64,000 bases of DNA from CAZKUN01 sp964555935 (GTDB taxonomy: Bacteria > Armatimonadota > Zipacnadia > Zipacnadales > VGFC01), in contig CAZKUN010000007.1 in NCBI GenBank assembly GCA_964555935.1, positions 1 to 64,000 of the forward strand. Reading direction: 5' to 3'. Position numbers and translations under genes: made by a program. Below the pieces are notes generated by a model. That model was given only the letters and a program-made list of their open reading frames with translations. It was not told the origin of the DNA and did not search any database. Each line of letters begins with the position of its first letter. Within the stretch, counting starts at the first letter, position 1. Of this stretch, positions 8,149 through 17,047 are shown piece by piece.

Positions 8149-10086
8149 ATGCAGGCACCCGAGACAGTCGACGATAGCGCGCGGCGAGGCAAGGGCGTCA
8201 CGTGGCGGTCCGTGCTCATCGGGCTGATCCTCATTCCACCGAATTGCGTCTGGGTGGTGCAGGTTGAGATCGTGCACTACTCGGGTCACCCGACGTGCCT
8301 CTCGATCTTCTCAAACGCCGTTTTCAGCCTCTTCCTCGTGATCCTCTTCAACCTCGCCCTCCGGCGGATTCGGCCGCAATGGGCGCTGACTCAGGGCGAG
8401 TTGCTCACGTCTTACATCATGGTCGCGCTGGGCGCGAGCGTCGCCGCGCACGACATGCTGCAGATGCTCGTGCCGACGATGGCCCACGGGCACTGGTTCG
8501 CGACCCCCGAGAACAAGTGGGAGCAGCTCATCCACCCCCACCTCTCCGAGTGGCTGATCGTCACGGACCAGCACGCGCTTGAGGGTTACCACGAGGGGCG
8601 GACGAGCATCCTCGACTCCGCCAATTACGTGCCCTGGCTGAAGCCGCTGTTCTGGTGGGGGACGTTCGTGCTGACGCTGATCTTCGTGATGCAGTGCATC
8701 AACTCGGTCATGCGCAAGCAGTGGACTGAGAGCGAGAAACTCACTTACCCGCTGATCCAGCTCCCGGTTGAGATGACTCGCAGCGGCGGCGCGTCGGGGC
8801 TTTACGTGGGGTGGGTCTTCTGGTTTGGGTTCGCGGCGGGCGCGGGCTTGGATCTCTACAACGGCACTGCGTTCCTCGTGCCGTCGATACCCCAGCTCAA
8901 CGTCAAGCTGACGAATCTCAGCCACTACTTCAGCGGCGCGCCGTGGAACGCGGTGGGGTGGTTCCCCGTCTCGTACTACCCGTTTGTGGTGGGGCTGAGC
9001 TTCTTCCTACCTCAGGACGTCAGCTTCTCGTGCTGGTTCTTCTACCTCTTCCGCAAGGCGATTCAGGTCTTCGCGGCGGCGACCGGCTGGGGACAACTCG
9101 CCGGCGCGCCGTTCCTCATCGAGCAAGCTTGGGGCGCGTGGATGGCCTTCGCGGGGCTGGCGGCATACAGCGCCCGGCGGCACTTGGCAATGGTGTGGAA
9201 GACGATCCGCAACCAGCCCGGCGGGATCGACGATTCTCGCGAGCCGATGCGCTACCGCTTCGCCGTTGGGGGAGTGGCGCTCGGGTTAGCGTATCTCACC
9301 GCGTTCTGGGTAAAAGCCGGGGGAAGCATCTGGCCGATCGGGCTCTACTTCATCCTCTACTACGCCCTCTTCAGCGCGGTCTCGAAGATGCGCGCGGAGA
9401 TCGGGCCGCCGACGCACGAACTCGGCTCGATGGCGACCACGCGGATGGTCGGCGAGATCTTCGGCACCAAGAGCCTCGGCGCCGGGACGCTGGTCAGCTT
9501 CGCCATGCTCTGGTTCAACAACCGGATGGTCCGCAGCCACCAGATGCCGATCCAGCTCGAGGGCTTCAAGATGGCGGAGCGCTCCGGCATCGACTACAAG
9601 CGGCTCGCGTGGGCGATGATGGCCGCCGTCACGCTGGGGTTGTTATCGGGTTACTGGGCGCTGCTATCGGACGCCTACAACAGCAAGGGCGCGCGCGGGA
9701 CGGGCTTTGCGGGCGAGTCCTTCCGCCAGCTCCAAGGCTGGCTCATCGCGCCGCGCGGGCCCGAGCCGCTGCACATCGCCTTCATCGGCGGCGGAGCGGT
9801 CTTCGCGCTCCTTCTCGGCGCCGCCCGCATGAGAATCACCGGCTGGCCGTTCCACCCAGCGGGCTACGCGCTGGACATGGTCTTCGGGCTCGATTACGTC
9901 TGGATGCCGATCCTCATCGCCTGGGCCAGCAAAGGCCTTCTCCTCCGCTACGGCGGCCTGCGCGCCCACGCGGCGGTCATCCCCTTCATCTGCGGCCTCA
10001 TCCTCGGCGAGTTCGTCGTCGGCTCCTTCTGGTCCAGCCTCTCCGTCCTCCTCGACAAACCCATGTACACCTTCTGGATTTTCTGA
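8149..10086 (+). CDS. DUF6785/DUF6784-family OPT-like polytopic membrane protein
   Basis: A 645-aa integral membrane protein with about 14 hydrophobic segments. Diagnostic features are an early transmembrane helix with NCVWVVQVE, the block TQGELLTSYIMVALGAS, the SEKLTYPLIQLPVEM motif, and a Trp-rich C-terminal half. This is the architecture of the oligopeptide-transporter-like DUF6785/6784 family, which I recall as abundant in glycan-degrading Planctomycetes, Armatimonadota and Hydrogenedentota. The transported substrate is not established for the family. Here it follows the pectate lyase gene by 37 bases, which makes oligosaccharide uptake an attractive but unproven role. No obvious Shine-Dalgarno precedes ATG 8149. 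Confidence 0.88.
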   Translation: MQAPETVDDSARRGKGVTWRSVLIGLILIPPNCVWVVQVEIVHYSGHPTCLSIFSNAVFSLFLVILFNLALRRIRPQWALTQGELLTSYIMVALGASVAAHDMLQMLVPTMAHGHWFATPENKWEQLIHPHLSEWLIVTDQHALEGYHEGRTSILDSANYVPWLKPLFWWGTFVLTLIFVMQCINSVMRKQWTESEKLTYPLIQLPVEMTRSGGASGLYVGWVFWFGFAAGAGLDLYNGTAFLVPSIPQLNVKLTNLSHYFSGAPWNAVGWFPVSYYPFVVGLSFFLPQDVSFSCWFFYLFRKAIQVFAAATGWGQLAGAPFLIEQAWGAWMAFAGLAAYSARRHLAMVWKTIRNQPGGIDDSREPMRYRFAVGGVALGLAYLTAFWVKAGGSIWPIGLYFILYYALFSAVSKMRAEIGPPTHELGSMATTRMVGEIFGTKSLGAGTLVSFAMLWFNNRMVRSHQMPIQLEGFKMAERSGIDYKRLAWAMMAAVTLGLLSGYWALLSDAYNSKGARGTGFAGESFRQLQGWLIAPRGPEPLHIAFIGGGAVFALLLGAARMRITGWPFHPAGYALDMVFGLDYVWMPILIAWASKGLLLRYGGLRAHAAVIPFICGLILGEFVVGSFWSSLSVLLDKPMYTFWIF

Positions 10087-10096
10087 ATTCGCGCAC

Positions 10097-10118
10097 GGGG
10101 GTGGGAGGTGGGGGAGGG
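10097..10118 (+). other. Putative G-quadruplex motif
   Basis: Four G-tracts (5, 3, 5 and 3 guanines) are separated by loops of 1, 4 and 1 bases, starting 11 bases after the transporter stop codon. The tract is in the plus-strand transcript. It lies between two convergent genes, where it could pause polymerase or protect an mRNA 3' end. No conventional hairpin terminator is visible in this gap. Confidence 0.45.
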
Positions 10119-10183
10119 TTGGTCCAACGCGTTGTCAGTGGGGTGTGATCCGAGGGTTCTGGGGATGCGCGCAACAGGGGGGC

Positions 10184-10582
10184 CTAGCTTGACAGTGATG
10201 ACGATGGATTCCAGATGACGTGGACGCCGTAGAAGCCCAGCCCGTAGTAGGCGGCTGCCGCCACCAGCAGTCCCGTCCCAAGCCATGCCAGGAGAAGAAC
10301 GGGCCGGGATTTCACGGACCGGCACGCCAGCGCGACCGCGGCGGCCACTCCGCAAGCGAACAGGAGCGTGAGCACCGGTGACCGTCCCAGTAGATCCCCA
10401 AATCGCGCAATGCGGTTGAGCGGCATCGGATACTCGTCCGCGCCCACACTCCGCAGGACAGCAACCTGTCCGGTGAGCCACCACTGACTCAGCAGACATG
10501 TGGCCAGAGCGAAGGAGGCGATGAGCCCTCGGACCCAGTGAAGCCTGTCCGAGACGCGAGTTGCTGCGATCGGCGCTGCCAT
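10184..10582 (-). CDS. Small membrane protein of unknown function
   Basis: A 132-aa protein with three predicted membrane helices (about 18-34, 68-87 and 95-115), separated by a loop carrying VGADEYPMPLNRIARFGDLLG. The start codon is supported by GAGGAG placed 7 bases upstream. The C-terminus is Ser-rich. I do not recognise the family. It is transcribed towards the OPT-like transporter gene and its start lies just upstream of the divergent exported protein at 10690, so the two may share a promoter region. Confidence 0.7.
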   Translation of the reverse strand: MAAPIAATRVSDRLHWVRGLIASFALATCLLSQWWLTGQVAVLRSVGADEYPMPLNRIARFGDLLGRSPVLTLLFACGVAAAVALACRSVKSRPVLLLAWLGTGLLVAAAAYYGLGFYGVHVIWNPSSSLSS

Positions 10583-10689
10583 GCCTTACTCCTCGTCCAG
10601 TTGCGTCTGCCCTGGTCGGCGGGAGGGCCAACCCGATGAAGGGCCGAAGGGGTTCCCAAGCACACACTGCAGAAGCAAGGAGCCTCACC

Positions 10690-13185
10690 ATGCGTTGCGT
10701 TGCGCTCGCCGTGGCCGCATTCTTAGTGACGTCCTGCCTCGCTCAGGACCTCGCGCTTGAGCCCTTCAGCTACCACGAGAGCTTCGAGGGCGACTTGCCG
10801 GACATCAAGATGTGGGCGAAGAACGGCGAGCATACGATCAACGCGCTCGAGGCCAGCGATGAGCAGGCCTTCGATGGCGACAAGTCGCTGAAGCTCGATA
10901 TCACGCTTGAGGGCGGCAGCTACCATTACATCGGCTCAATGATAAAAGTGCCGGCGGCAGGCACCGCGAAGCTCTCCGCCCGCGTCTTCGTGGCCGAGGG
11001 GACCAACACGCGCGTCGGCTTCGGGACGAACATGATCTACCCGCCGACGCACCACTCGGGCTGCGGTCCCTCCGACACGTATGAGGAGGTCACGGGCGAG
11101 TGGCGGCTGGTTGAGATCGACCTCGCAGAGCGCGGACGCGCGGGATCTGATAGCGTCATGAGAGGCCACACGGGGACCCTCACCGGCGAGGATGTCGGCG
11201 CGTACCTTGACCGCTGGAGCCTGTTCCTCTACGGCGGCGAGGGCAAGCGCGCGGTTGTGTACCTCGACGATATTCGCATCGAGGGCGACATCCCCACGGA
11301 GACTGACTGGGACACGGCGATTGACGCCCGTTGGCAGGGGGCGAAGGATCGGATGACGGCGCAGGTCGCCGCGTGGCGCGAGCAGATCACCCGTGGCGAG
11401 GCGGCTCTTCGCGCCGTCGATGCGGCGGGCGCTGAAGATCGGGTTAGCGCCGCGCTGGAGCACGCGAGGAACGCCGGCACGCGCATTGATGCCCTCGAGA
11501 CGAAGGGCTACGGACCCGCCGCCGACGTGGATGTCATCAACGCCGCGCTCTTCGCGCTCGAGCATGAGCCGAAGACCATCGCCGCGATCTCTCAAGCCCG
11601 CGCCGATGGCGCGCCGTTCCTGCTGTATGCGCCTAACGCCATGACGAACGACCGGCTTGTCTCAGGAGCGCCGCTGCCCGCGCCCCTCGGCGACGGGCTG
11701 AGCTGCTCGGGCTGCCGGGGCGAGTACGAGACCGTCTCCGCCGCAGTGTACGCGGTTGACGATATCTCCGGCCTGCTCGTGTCTGTTTCGGATCTCGACG
11801 GACCGGGCGGCGGGATCCCCGCCGACGCGGTCGACATCCGGCTCGTGAAGGTCTGGTACCAGGCAGGACGCGGCATCCGCGACCTGAAGGGCCGCATTCT
11901 CGTCCCCGAGTTGCTGCTCAAGGACGATGCCCTGGTCCGTGTCGACACCGAGGCCCAACACAACTACCTGCGTAGCACGGACGAAGACGGCACGACCGAG
12001 TACCTCGTCTGCAGCGAGCCCGATAGCTCAAACCTGGCGGGCGTGAGGCCGATCGACGCCGCGGAACTCCAGCCCGTCGATGTGGGGGCCGATGCCCTCC
12101 AGCAGTATTGGATCACGGTCCGGATCCCCGATGATGCCGAGGCCGGAGACTACGAGGGCACGCTCACTTTCACTGCGGGCGATGCCTCGCGCGAGATGCC
12201 ACTGAGCGTGACGGTGAATGACTTCGACCTCGAGCCCTCGCGGTTGATCTACTCCGTTTACTACCGCGCGAAGCTCGCGGCGGACGGCCTGCCGACGATC
12301 ACCTCCGAGCTTCGCTCAGAGGAGCAATACCGCGCCGAGATCGCCGACATGAAGGCCCATGGTTGCCTCTACCCCACCAACTACCAGGGCTGGACGGAGC
12401 CGCTGATCCAACGCGTGCTTGAGATCCGCGACGAGGTCGGGATGCCCGGCGGGCCGTTCTTCAACCTCGGCAGGAGCACGGGCGCGACGTCAGACCCCGG
12501 TGAGATCGCCGCGCTGCAGGATGATGTCCGCAAGTGGATCGAGCTGTGTGAGGGTTTCGGCTATGACGAGGTCTACTTCTACGGCATCGACGAGGCGAAG
12601 GGCGAGCGCCTGAAGAGCCAGCGCGACACGTGGAAAGCCGTCCGCGATGCCGGCGGCAAGACGTTTGTCGCATGCTACCTGAAGACATATGAGACGATGG
12701 GCGATCTGCTCGATGTCGCGGTGCTCGCCGGCGCGCCGAACCCCGACGAGGGCGCGAAGTACCATGCCACGGATTCGCGCGTGTTCTGCTACGCCAACCC
12801 GCAGGTCGGGCCCGAAGAGGCCGAGACTTTCCGGCGCAACTTCGGCCTGGTGCTGTGGAAAGCGGGCTTCGACGGCGCGATGGACTACGCCTACCAGCAC
12901 GGCTTCACCCACGTCTGGAACGACTTCGACAGCACCAGCTACCGCGACCACAACTTCACCTATCCGACCGTGAACGGCGTCATCGATACCGTCCAATGGG
13001 CCGGTTTCCGCGAGGGCGTCGACGACGTGCGCTACATGACCACGCTCGAAAACCTCATCGCCAACTCAGACGACAAAGCAACCGCCGACGAAGCGCAGGC
13101 GTGGCTGGACGCGCTGGAACCGAAGACAGCAGACCTGGATGATGTGAGGGCGAGGATGGTTGAGTGGATTGGGAAGTTGAGGTAG
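10690..13185 (+). CDS. Large exported protein with carbohydrate-binding-like N-terminus and DUF4091-like C-terminus
   Basis: An 831-aa exported protein. ATG 10690 is chosen over upstream in-frame codons because AAGGAG lies just before it and the product begins with a signal peptide (VTSC followed by LAQD; either signal peptidase I or lipobox cleavage is possible). Residues about 20-200 form a jelly-roll carbohydrate-binding-like module (FHES/F-E-G-D start, VYLDDIRIEGD end). About 205-300 are helical. The rest resembles DUF4091/GH-like barrels, with MKAHGCLYPTNYQGW, a FYGIDEAKGE strand end that could hold a catalytic acid, and HVWNDFDS. It ends with the WAGFREGVDDVRYMTTL element shared by DUF4091 proteins. 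Likely an extracellular glycosidase; the substrate is unknown. Confidence 0.85.
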   Translation: MRCVALAVAAFLVTSCLAQDLALEPFSYHESFEGDLPDIKMWAKNGEHTINALEASDEQAFDGDKSLKLDITLEGGSYHYIGSMIKVPAAGTAKLSARVFVAEGTNTRVGFGTNMIYPPTHHSGCGPSDTYEEVTGEWRLVEIDLAERGRAGSDSVMRGHTGTLTGEDVGAYLDRWSLFLYGGEGKRAVVYLDDIRIEGDIPTETDWDTAIDARWQGAKDRMTAQVAAWREQITRGEAALRAVDAAGAEDRVSAALEHARNAGTRIDALETKGYGPAADVDVINAALFALEHEPKTIAAISQARADGAPFLLYAPNAMTNDRLVSGAPLPAPLGDGLSCSGCRGEYETVSAAVYAVDDISGLLVSVSDLDGPGGGIPADAVDIRLVKVWYQAGRGIRDLKGRILVPELLLKDDALVRVDTEAQHNYLRSTDEDGTTEYLVCSEPDSSNLAGVRPIDAAELQPVDVGADALQQYWITVRIPDDAEAGDYEGTLTFTAGDASREMPLSVTVNDFDLEPSRLIYSVYYRAKLAADGLPTITSELRSEEQYRAEIADMKAHGCLYPTNYQGWTEPLIQRVLEIRDEVGMPGGPFFNLGRSTGATSDPGEIAALQDDVRKWIELCEGFGYDEVYFYGIDEAKGERLKSQRDTWKAVRDAGGKTFVACYLKTYETMGDLLDVAVLAGAPNPDEGAKYHATDSRVFCYANPQVGPEEAETFRRNFGLVLWKAGFDGAMDYAYQHGFTHVWNDFDSTSYRDHNFTYPTVNGVIDTVQWAGFREGVDDVRYMTTLENLIANSDDKATADEAQAWLDALEPKTADLDDVRARMVEWIGKLR

Positions 13186-13223
13186 GTTGGCGAGCCACAG
13201 AACGCCAGGTATCGGGCTTGGTG

Positions 13224-13703
13224 TCAGCCAGTTTCACCCGGCGGCAGCAGCGGGAGCTGTAGGTTGTCGATTCTCGGCTCCTTTATCGGCAGGCCCTCGA
13301 AGACGCCATCCAGCGGGAGAAGGTGGTCGCCGTCATACGTGTGGAGCGCTGATGCATCAGCAATGATTGCCGACGCTATGTGGACGGCATCAGCACTGCT
13401 CAGCCGCCTGGTGGTGGCGCGGATGATCTCCCGCACCTTCGCCGCCACGAAGTGGTCGAGCGGCACAGGCACGATGAACTCGTTGTCGAAGAAATCGACG
13501 ATCATCTGCTCCTGATCTTCTTCGAGCGGGACGCCGGCGACCTTGGCCACCTCGCACATGGTGAACAGGGACGTCGCGATGCGGATGGCGCCATTCTCCG
13601 CTCGGTCGGTGATCCCGCGAAGTACATTGATGGTTCCCGGGGTCGCCTGGATGCGGTCAATGAACACGCAGCTATCCCAGTACACGATGCGCCCATCACT
13701 CAT
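13224..13703 (-). CDS. PIN-domain ribonuclease-like protein
   Basis: A 159-aa protein. The longest frame begins at 13742, but ATG 13703 overlaps the upstream gene's stop by 8 bases (ATGAGTGA) and gives the typical PIN opening VYWDSCVFID. The acidic Mg-binding residues of the PIN nuclease fold are all present: D10, E51, D105 in SSADAVHIAS, and D124/D126 in HTYDGDH. PIN proteins of this size are usually toxins of VapC type or RNA-processing nucleases acting in the cytoplasm. The partner is the 261-aa gene directly upstream rather than a small AbrB- or RHH-type antitoxin, which is unusual. Confidence 0.9.
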   Translation of the reverse strand: MSDGRIVYWDSCVFIDRIQATPGTINVLRGITDRAENGAIRIATSLFTMCEVAKVAGVPLEEDQEQMIVDFFDNEFIVPVPLDHFVAAKVREIIRATTRRLSSADAVHIASAIIADASALHTYDGDHLLPLDGVFEGLPIKEPRIDNLQLPLLPPGETG

Positions 13704-14481
13704 CCCGTAACCCCCGAACATATTCCACGGCGTCCACGCCATCTGTCAGGTTGATCCCCTCGAGATCCGCGAAGCTCGGGAGCGACTCCGGCTCTTTGAT
13801 CCACCGCATGCGCTGGACGTTGATATGAGTGGGTTGCCCGCTTCGGTCGTATTGGACGACGCCCTGGACGACCACGCGGTGATCGAAGTGGTCGCGAGCT
13901 TCAGGCAACATCTCCTCGGTGATCACGCACTTCACGGCCCTGCCCGAGATCTCATCCCACACGGTGAAAGAGTCGCCGCGTCGCCGCGTGAGTGTCTGCA
14001 GGCGTCCCCTGACGGAGCCGAGTGCCTCTCGCTCGCGAGGCAGGAGCGCATCGGCATGAGCGGCGAGGTGCTGTGTTGGGCTGATCGGTTCAGACCAAGG
14101 GGTACTCACAGTAATCTGCTCGATGCCGTCGTTGAGGACGGCGACGATGGACTTCGTTCTCTCGACCAGGTCGTAGTTGAAGTACCGTGGCATCACGCCC
14201 TCTTCCAGCTCCAACTGGCGGATGCCCTCTGCGCACGCCAAAACCACCTCCCGGGCCGCCGTCTGATCCGCCGACGGATGGGAGCACACGCCAAGTTGCG
14301 CGGGACTGTTGTGGCTCAGTCGCGACAGGTTCCACCGCACGCGGCTCCGTTCGCCGGCCGCGATCAAATCGTCCACGCCGCGCACGACCGCGATCGTGTT
14401 CTGTACGACCGTCAGGAAGGAGGCGATCGAGATGCAATCATCCTTGCCCACCACCGAGATCGTCAACTGGTCTTGTTCCAT
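13696..14481 (-). CDS. Hypothetical partner of the PIN protein (OB-like C-terminal half)
   Basis: A 261-aa protein without signal peptide or membrane segment. It is preceded by a strong AGGAGG and overlaps the PIN gene by 8 bases. The N-terminal half contains ISVVGKDDCISIASFLTVV and RYFNYDLVERTKSIVAV segments that I cannot assign. From about residue 155 the pattern 'GRLQTLTRRRGDSFTVWDEI', then AVKCVI and RVVVQGVVQYDRSGQPTHI, looks like a small beta-barrel of OB type. I have the impression that this arrangement recurs in uncharacterised proteins paired with nucleases. A role as cognate inhibitor or RNA-binding partner of the PIN protein is inference. Confidence 0.75.
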   Translation of the reverse strand: MEQDQLTISVVGKDDCISIASFLTVVQNTIAVVRGVDDLIAAGERSRVRWNLSRLSHNSPAQLGVCSHPSADQTAAREVVLACAEGIRQLELEEGVMPRYFNYDLVERTKSIVAVLNDGIEQITVSTPWSEPISPTQHLAAHADALLPREREALGSVRGRLQTLTRRRGDSFTVWDEISGRAVKCVITEEMLPEARDHFDHRVVVQGVVQYDRSGQPTHINVQRMRWIKEPESLPSFADLEGINLTDGVDAVEYVRGLRDE

Positions 14482-14543
14482 TGGTGGCCCCCTCCTGCGA
14501 TCACTTGTGTGGGCAACGAGCGCAACCCGATCTTACGTCACCG

Positions 14544-14552
14544 TATATATAA
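14544..14552 (-). promoter_or_regulatory. AT-rich island, possible -10 region of the PIN module
   Basis: TATATATAA is an abrupt AT-rich run in otherwise G+C-rich DNA. It lies about 65 bases upstream of the start of the 261-aa partner of the PIN protein, and an adjacent TTACGTCA half-palindrome could be an operator. No convincing -35 hexamer is visible, so this is only a candidate promoter. Confidence 0.3.
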
Positions 14553-14677
14553 CGCTCACGAATGGCACTGCGCTTCGCTCGGCATGAACTACATTGGCCC
14601 TGCACAGTGTTCTGTGCCGGCGTGCACGATACCTGCAGCATCCGTGCCCTCACGCCGGCCGGACCTGCGACGTGGCC

Positions 14678-15925
14678 TTAGTCCGCCGTCGTCGGCTTGC
14701 TACCCAACCCCGGCAACCTCATCTGCGAGCGGGAGACGTCGGCGATGGCGCGGCCGTAACGGCCGCCGCCGCCGGATTCGACGGTGAGCTTGCCCTCTCG
14801 GGCGCGGAGGATCGAGTCGGCGATTTGGGGACCGACCGTATGGACCAAGGCATCGGGCGATGCCTCGTGGAGAACGGCCATCTCCGTGCCGAACCGGTTG
14901 ATGAGCCGGTTCAGCCGGATCGCGCCCACCTTCGGCACGAACTGCAGCGGGATCTGATAGTGGTACGGTGGGCGGTGCTCGGGTGACTTCGGCTCGAGCG
15001 TGTCCTGAATCTGGTGGATCCGGTCGAGCACGCCCATCGTGACTTTCGGGCCTTCGCAATGCTCGCAGTACGTCAGTGGCGGCGTCTGCGTCGCGATCCA
15101 GTTGCACTCGTCGCAGCGCGTGCGATGGTACTTCCCAAGCCTCGGGTCGAGTCCGTAGTTGGCCGTCACCCCGCGCCCGTTGCGCCGCATGAGCGCCAGC
15201 ACGAATTCCTGAAAACTCGGCTCGGCCATGCGTATGATGTTGTATTCCCGCGCGATCTTAGGCAGCGAGTGCGCGTCGGAGTTGCTCAAGAATGTCTTCC
15301 CCTCAAGCTCCTCGATCCGGTCGGCCGTGTAGCTGTCCGCCGAGAGTCCCAACTCGATCGCGGGTATGCGCGCCCACTGCTCGTCGTCCGGGAAGACATC
15401 GCGCATCCGCCGCGCGCAAGCGCCGTAGACGCTCTTGTGCGGAGTGAACGAGTGCGCCGGCATGAAGATGCCGCCCGAGTCGTAGCAGATCTTCTCCAAT
15501 TCCGCCGCGGGTAGCCGACAGGTCTGCGATGAGAGTTCGATGTTCGTGACATGCCGCTGGAGCGTGCCGACGAAGGCTTTCAACTCGGCGAGGCCGGGGA
15601 AGTAACTGACGTGATGCGAGCTTCCACGGTTGGGCTCGCGCGTCTCGATCTCAGAGCCCGGGATGATGGTCAGCTCGTCGCGAAATCGAAAGCCCCCGCC
15701 ATCCAGTTCGACCATCTCGCCCTCGGACATCAGCGTGTAGATGTCCTCCATCACGCGGGGTGAGCCGCAGTCGATGACGCCCGCCACCTGAACGCCCTTC
15801 CGGCGCGCGCACTCGATGGCGATGTGCTCGAAGGTAAGCTCTCGCGACGCCGTGATCTTGACCGGCTTGCCGTCGGAGGATGCGCCGATGTGGATGTGGA
15901 GATCGCAGACGTAGTCCTGCATCAT
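14678..15925 (-). CDS. Endonuclease Q-type PHP-domain DNA repair protein (TIGR00375-like)
   Basis: A 415-aa cytoplasmic protein. The PHP metal-binding motif DLHIH sits at residues 8-12, further His/Asp motifs follow (PAHSFTPH, LSNSDAH), and a four-Cys zinc ribbon lies at about 271-289 (CDEC...CEHC). Near the C-terminus is a helix-hairpin-helix-like segment (ALVHTVGPQIADSILRAREG). This order is that of the TIGR00375 family, characterised in Thermococcales and some bacteria as endonuclease Q, which nicks DNA 5' of deaminated bases such as uracil and hypoxanthine. ATG 15925 (or the next ATG) is chosen because GGAG lies 4-7 bases before it; an upstream ATG at 15946 lacks one. The distribution of EndoQ in bacteria is patchy. 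Confidence 0.87.
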   Translation of the reverse strand: MMQDYVCDLHIHIGASSDGKPVKITASRELTFEHIAIECARRKGVQVAGVIDCGSPRVMEDIYTLMSEGEMVELDGGGFRFRDELTIIPGSEIETREPNRGSSHHVSYFPGLAELKAFVGTLQRHVTNIELSSQTCRLPAAELEKICYDSGGIFMPAHSFTPHKSVYGACARRMRDVFPDDEQWARIPAIELGLSADSYTADRIEELEGKTFLSNSDAHSLPKIAREYNIIRMAEPSFQEFVLALMRRNGRGVTANYGLDPRLGKYHRTRCDECNWIATQTPPLTYCEHCEGPKVTMGVLDRIHQIQDTLEPKSPEHRPPYHYQIPLQFVPKVGAIRLNRLINRFGTEMAVLHEASPDALVHTVGPQIADSILRAREGKLTVESGGGGRYGRAIADVSRSQMRLPGLGSKPTTAD

Positions 15926-16029
15926 GGTGCTCCGGCACGACATCACGCGGCGAGGCGGCTCCCATGCCGCCCCACCGCGGTCTTGTTCGCGGGCTTCGCG
16001 GACGTCGTCGTCCGAAGCGTTGGCTGTGA

Positions 16030-16866
16030 CTAGATCAACGCCAGGACGGAGTCCGCTGCCTTCTTGGCTCTCAGCGCGGATACCTCAGGCGGAAGCTGCG
16101 TCAGCTCCGTGCTGAATGTCTCGAGGCCCATGTAGTCCCCGTAGCCAATTTTCTTGAGCGCGCCGAGGAAGGCCTTCAGGTCGATCTGGCCCTCGCCGGG
16201 GAGCAAGCGTTCCATATCAAGCTGCTCTTCGGCGGTGCGGTCGGCCGTCGCATCGTTGAGGTGGACGTGGACGACCTTCTCGACCGGGAGCGCCTCGAGT
16301 TCGGCCTGCGTGTGACCGGCGGTGAACCAGTGGAATGAGTCGACGAGCAGGCCGATGTTCGGCTCGCCCATCTCCTCTTCCATCTCCAGGAGCTGGTCCA
16401 TTCGGTAGATGAAGTCTGGGCTGTTCCCACGCGATGTCGCCGGGCCAACCCACTCAAGGCCCAGTCTCACGCCGTGTTCCCCAAGGATTCTCCCGCATTC
16501 GGCGAAGCGGCGGACCGCGATCTTGCGGAACGCGGCGGGATCTTCGGTTGTCGGCGGGATCCACGTGCAGGTGCGCGGGCACCCAATCTCCTGCCCGAGT
16601 TTGGCCTGTGCCGGGAGATTCGCCAGACCGGCCTTGAACGTATCCTCATCCTCGCGCCAATTGACCGATAGACCCCAGACTCCGGGCTGCACGTTCAGTT
16701 CCGCGAAATACTCTTTCACGCCGTCGATGGACTTCTCCTCGACCATCGCAGCGATGGCCTCAATGCCCGTGTCAACGCCCGGGAGCCCAACTTTGGAGGC
16801 GAGTTCAAACTGCTCCAGAGCGGAGAGCCCGCCGCCGAGAATAGTGCCGTTCAGAGACGGTTTCAA
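16030..16866 (-). CDS. Sugar phosphate isomerase/epimerase (AP-endonuclease-2-like TIM barrel)
   Basis: A 278-aa TIM-barrel protein of the xylose-isomerase-like/IolE-IolI superfamily. Metal-ligand strands are recognisable: LGLEWVGP, GLLVDSFHWF, VVHVHLND, and a final YMGLETFS. The start is a TTG at 16866 with GGAG at 16879-16876, nine bases upstream; the TTG at 16875 would be too close to that site. Such proteins isomerise or epimerise sugars, inositols and keto-sugars. The divergent neighbour is an exported PA14-DUF1080 protein, so a shared 3-keto-sugar or oligosaccharide pathway is plausible but inferred. Confidence 0.88.
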   Translation of the reverse strand: MKPSLNGTILGGGLSALEQFELASKVGLPGVDTGIEAIAAMVEEKSIDGVKEYFAELNVQPGVWGLSVNWREDEDTFKAGLANLPAQAKLGQEIGCPRTCTWIPPTTEDPAAFRKIAVRRFAECGRILGEHGVRLGLEWVGPATSRGNSPDFIYRMDQLLEMEEEMGEPNIGLLVDSFHWFTAGHTQAELEALPVEKVVHVHLNDATADRTAEEQLDMERLLPGEGQIDLKAFLGALKKIGYGDYMGLETFSTELTQLPPEVSALRAKKAADSVLALI

Positions 16867-17047
16867 TAGACACAACTCCGTTTCGTGTTCGGATTAATGG
16901 CCGACCTGGGAGACTTCGGTGAGGAGGGCCCGAATCCTCCCACGCCAGGAGGCGTCGCCTGCCGAATTGGTGAAACAGGAGTGCCTCGGCGAGCGTTCTG
17001 GAGAAGCAGCTTCCCGCCGCGAAACCAGCCTACGAAAGTGGCACCCA

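Noticed and set aside
8811..10148. 445-codon plus-strand frame overlapping the OPT-like transporter
   Set aside because: Arg/Ala-rich shadow of the transporter gene, which is clearly a membrane protein in another frame.
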